A DNA stretch of 64,000 bases from Albidovulum aestuarii (lineage in GTDB: Bacteria > Pseudomonadota > Alphaproteobacteria > Rhodobacterales > Rhodobacteraceae). Positions 61,078-64,000 of the stretch are shown in pieces. The position numbers and the translations under genes were made by a program. Numbering within the stretch: the stretch's first letter is position 1; the number at the start of each line of letters is the position of its first letter. The stretch spans positions 310,001-374,000 of the forward strand of contig NZ_JASBQQ010000003.1 of NCBI RefSeq assembly GCF_029961185.1. Direction: 5' to 3'. The notes below the pieces were generated by a model, which was not told the DNA's origin, did not search any database, and worked only from the letters and a program-made list of their open reading frames with translations.

Positions 61078-62553
61078 GTGTCGGCAGACGCACATGCTGA
61101 GACAGCAAGAAAACTGATCGGGGTCCTGTCGGAAGGCAGGATCCCAAAACATCTTCGTCAACGGGCCGAGGCGCTTGTCGACCGGATGACAAAGCCGGTC
61201 CGCGTGACCATCTTCGGCTTTCCCGGTTCGGGCAAGTCGACGCTGGCGAACCTGTTGCTGGGCAGTTCCGTTCTGAATCCGAAGGACCGTCTGCCAACTG
61301 TGCAGATCACCCGGGGCGATGCCGCCAAGAGCAGTTGTACGCTGCCCGATGGCAGCACCGTTGAATTTCCGCATTTCAACACTGCTGAGATCGCGGCCAA
61401 ATCGCCGATCTTCGTCACCGCCGAAATGCCGCTTCCTGCGCTGGGCAAGATCAGCGTTATGGAAATCGTCGCCAGTGGTGGCCCGTCCGAACTAAGCCGT
61501 GCCCTGGCCTGGGCGGCGGGGCGGACCGATATCTCAATCTGGTGCACGCAAAATTTCGGACCGTCCGAACAATCGGTCTGGAAAGGTGCCACCGAGGACA
61601 TGAAGGACCATGGGTTCATGGTTCTGACCAAGGCCGACGCGCTGGCGCGTGACGGTACGCTGAACAGCGTCGTCGCGACCCTCCAGCAGCAAGGCGCTGA
61701 AGAGTTCAACCGTATCCTGCCGGTGGCCACGCTTGACGCCATTGCGGCGCGCAAGGCAGATGGCACGATCGACCGGGACCAGTTAACCCGCAGCGGTGGT
61801 CGCGCCCTGATTTCCGAAATCCTGCGCGAGGTCGATCTGGGGCTTCAGGCGGCGGTCGATCAGGCTGAGATCCTGTTGCAGAGATTCCCGCCCAAGTCAT
61901 CGCCCGAACCGGCGGCGAAGGTTGAGGAAGCGCCGATGCCCGCACCGGCCGCGCCTGAGGCCGTCGCGCCGGTGACCCCCGAGCCGGACGCCGCATCCGC
62001 GCCAGAGCCGGCGACAGAGGCCGCACCTGCCGAAGCGCCCAGAATGTCGGCCCGTGTCCGCTCGCGTCCCGCTCCGGAAATGCAGCCGGGGCCCGCAGTG
62101 ATGCCGGTCAATATCCTCGACGTAGCGCGGAACGCACAGCAGGCCACTGAGGCAGAGCCTGAAACAGCGGAAGTGGGGGAAGCGGCTGAGGTCGCCGAAG
62201 CCACAGCTGCCGCCGCGGCGCTCAGCCCGGCGACCCGGGAGGCGATTGAACATGCAATCGACCGGCTCGCGCAGCACGGACAGAAATTTGCAGGCGACGC
62301 CGCGAAGGGCGGGGTCCTGGAAGCCGACCAACTGATGCGTGAAACAGCCAATTCGGTGCAGTGGCTGAGCGATTACCTCAGCGAGAACGGCGAAGGCAGC
62401 GACCCGGTTTTGTCGCAGTTGCGTTCAGCGGCGTTCGATGCTGCCGATCTTCTGCAACTGATGCAGATCGAAAATGACTCGGGCGCGGTCGGAGAGTTTG
62501 TGAGTGTTGCGATACAGTTGCGGCGCGAGATGGAATCGGCTCTGGCCGCCTAA
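61078..62553 (+). CDS. P-loop GTPase-like protein with Ala/Pro linker
   Basis: A 491-residue protein starting at GTG 61078. Residues of about 40-260 are a P-loop domain: G1 GFPGSGKS (47-54) and G4 TKAD (184-187). The G3 position has EIVASGG where DxxG is expected, so it may not hydrolyse GTP well. Residues 285-350 form an Ala/Pro/Glu linker, and the last 140 residues are helical (EAIEHAIDRLAQHGQKFAGD). It lies between the phosphatase and the dynamin-like gene and could act as a partner GTPase. Confidence 0.8.
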   Translation: MSADAHAETARKLIGVLSEGRIPKHLRQRAEALVDRMTKPVRVTIFGFPGSGKSTLANLLLGSSVLNPKDRLPTVQITRGDAAKSSCTLPDGSTVEFPHFNTAEIAAKSPIFVTAEMPLPALGKISVMEIVASGGPSELSRALAWAAGRTDISIWCTQNFGPSEQSVWKGATEDMKDHGFMVLTKADALARDGTLNSVVATLQQQGAEEFNRILPVATLDAIAARKADGTIDRDQLTRSGGRALISEILREVDLGLQAAVDQAEILLQRFPPKSSPEPAAKVEEAPMPAPAAPEAVAPVTPEPDAASAPEPATEAAPAEAPRMSARVRSRPAPEMQPGPAVMPVNILDVARNAQQATEAEPETAEVGEAAEVAEATAAAAALSPATREAIEHAIDRLAQHGQKFAGDAAKGGVLEADQLMRETANSVQWLSDYLSENGEGSDPVLSQLRSAAFDAADLLQLMQIENDSGAVGEFVSVAIQLRREMESALAA

Positions 62554-62788
62554 CAGGGCGGCCAGGCCAGGAATGGCGGTTGAAGCCGTTTTTGTTCAAA
62601 GACTTGATCGAGATACCGCTTATGGTTGAGAGAACCGGGGCTGTGGACAAACTAAATTCAAACCACTGCCCCAATTTCGCCTCTCAATCTTGATTGTTCT
62701 TAATTTGGAACCGGGGCACGACATCTGACTGAGAAAAACCTCGACCTAACGCCGTCTCCGGCCCTGTAATAGGACGAAGTGATCCACG

Positions 62789-64000
62789 ATGAGTGAACAA
62801 TCAACGACCCATGATGAAGACGGCAAGGCCGTCTCGTACGATTTTATGCGCATCGGGATGGACAAGCTTCTGACGCTGCGGGGCGAGCTTGACGAATTGA
62901 ACGACGCCCTGATGGATGTCGAAGCCCTGTGCGACACCGAGGGTGCCAAGCAGGTCGCCCGCCTGATCCGCGAGCTGGAGCAGTTCGAGCCGAGCATCAC
63001 CATGGTCGGTCAGATCAAGTCGGGCAAGACATCGCTGGTAAACGCCATGGTCGGCCGGCCCGGCCTGTTGCCCGCCGATGTGAACCCCTGGACCTCGGTC
63101 GTTACCTCACTGCATCTGAACGTGCCGCAGGAGGAGAATGCGCCCGTCGCGTCGTTCCAGTTCTTTGACGCCGATGAGTGGGACCATCTCGTCAGCAGCG
63201 GCGGCCGCATCGGTGAACTGTCGATGCGCGCGGGCGCCGATGAAGAACTGCAGAAGGTGCACGAGCAGATCGCCGAGATGCGCGAGAAAACCATGACGCG
63301 GTTGGGCCGCCGGTTTGAACTGCTTCTCGGCCAGCGCCATGATTACCGCGAGTTCGACGATGACCTGATGCAGCGATATGTCTGCCTCGGCGATGACTTC
63401 GACGATGTCTCGCCGGACGAACAGCAGGGCCGCTTTGCCGATATCACCAAATCGGCCGACCTTTATCTGGATGCGCCCGCGCTTCCGGTGCCGCTCTGTA
63501 TCCGCGACACGCCGGGTGTGAACGACACCTTCATGATGCGTGAGCAGATCACGATCAAGTCGCTCCGCGACAGCCGCCTCTGCGTCGTGGTCCTGTCTGC
63601 CTCGCAGGCGCTGAGCTCGGTTGATATGGGCCTGATCCGGATGATTTCCAACGTGAAGTCGGAAGGCATCGTGATCTTCGTCAACCGGATCGACGAACTG
63701 TCGGACCCGGTCAACCAGCTCCCCGATATCCGCGACAGCATCCTTTCCACGCTCAGCAAACTCAACGGGCCGCAGGACCCGGTGATCGTGTTCGGCAGCG
63801 CCTATTGGGCGAATATGGCGATCTCCGAGTCGATGGACGATTTCGTCGAGGACAGCGCCGACGCCCTGCGCAGATGCGCTCAGGCGGTTTTTGGCAGCGA
63901 GGATATCGACTTTACCCAGCGCGATCTGATCTGGCAGCTTTCGGGTGTGCCGCACCTCTTCGACACGCTCTCTGACCGTATCGCTGCAGGTCCGGGCGCG
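62789..64000 (+). CDS. Dynamin family GTPase (cut by window edge)
   Basis: 404 codons run open to the window end. The GTPase head has G1 GQIKSGKTSL (74-83), G3 DTPG (240-243) and G4 NRID (299-302), with a long insert between G1 and G3, as in bacterial dynamin-like proteins. The C-terminal part, which would carry the membrane and oligomerisation helices, is not in the window. It follows the degenerate GTPase by 235 nt; together they recall paired bacterial dynamins. Such proteins remodel membranes. Confidence 0.88.
   Translation, partial: MSEQSTTHDEDGKAVSYDFMRIGMDKLLTLRGELDELNDALMDVEALCDTEGAKQVARLIRELEQFEPSITMVGQIKSGKTSLVNAMVGRPGLLPADVNPWTSVVTSLHLNVPQEENAPVASFQFFDADEWDHLVSSGGRIGELSMRAGADEELQKVHEQIAEMREKTMTRLGRRFELLLGQRHDYREFDDDLMQRYVCLGDDFDDVSPDEQQGRFADITKSADLYLDAPALPVPLCIRDTPGVNDTFMMREQITIKSLRDSRLCVVVLSASQALSSVDMGLIRMISNVKSEGIVIFVNRIDELSDPVNQLPDIRDSILSTLSKLNGPQDPVIVFGSAYWANMAISESMDDFVEDSADALRRCAQAVFGSEDIDFTQRDLIWQLSGVPHLFDTLSDRIAAGPGA

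Noticed and set aside
52734-64000. Type VI secretion locus
   Set aside because: Kinase, PP2C and FHA genes fit, but no sheath, ClpV, VgrG, Hcp or TssJLM-like gene is present in the window.

Overview
The window is a high-GC alphaproteobacterial chromosome segment, most probably Rhodobacteraceae. The support is the mdh / sucCD / sucAB / lpd order, a dimer-type malate dehydrogenase, and the ethylmalonyl-CoA pathway pair mcl2 plus mch with an NnrU gene between them, as I remember it from Rhodobacter-type genomes.

Region 1 (1-3540) is accessory DNA: two divergent tyrosine recombinases (one cut by the window edge), a small reading frame in front of the first, an SH3b protein and a zinc-ribbon protein, ending at a tRNA-Ala(GGC) gene whose 3' end faces them. 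This looks like the end of an integrated island. Region 2 (3.7-7 kb) holds a FYDLN-type acidic protein, a YgjP-like metallopeptidase, a GntR regulator and a lower-GC arylsulfotransferase-like gene.

Region 3 (7-28.6 kb) is the tricarboxylic acid block. On the minus strand are mdh, an exported unknown, sucC, sucD, a sulfotransferase, sucA, odhB (two lipoyl domains), two small genes and lpd. On the plus strand are mcl2, nnrU, mch, a DUF1194 protein and sdhCDA-x-y-z-sdhB, where x, y and z are three small exported proteins. Two pairs of the palindrome TGTGATCACA, each with 21 bp between centres, precede sucC and sdhC. They predict one shared regulator for 2-oxoglutarate-to-succinate flux.

Region 4 (28.7-44 kb) is an uncharacterised catabolic region: LysR regulator, two aldehyde dehydrogenases, an M19-family protein lacking its usual N-terminal metal motif, a BCCT betaine-type transporter, a 565-residue protein of unknown type, DUF3726, an Ldh-family oxidoreductase, DUF1185, a CoA-transferase/flavin-reductase fusion and an alpha/beta hydrolase. 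Import of a quaternary amine or N-heterocyclic betaine followed by oxidation is an inference. Region 5 (44-52.3 kb) has a recombination scar (an oppF tail remnant, a frameshifted dehydrogenase remnant, a foreign-looking hydrolase), the oppABCDF peptide transporter and a DUF1989 gene.

Region 6 (52.7-64 kb) is the most unusual. It contains a membrane Ser/Thr kinase with a 28-pentad Ala/Glu periplasmic stalk and a PDZ-like end, three exported LysM plus solute-binding proteins in tandem, an FHA protein, a PP2C phosphatase, a degenerate P-loop GTPase and a dynamin-type GTPase that runs off the window. All read the same way. I interpret it as a candidate envelope-sensing phospho-signalling system coupled to dynamin-like GTPases; no type VI secretion structural genes are present.
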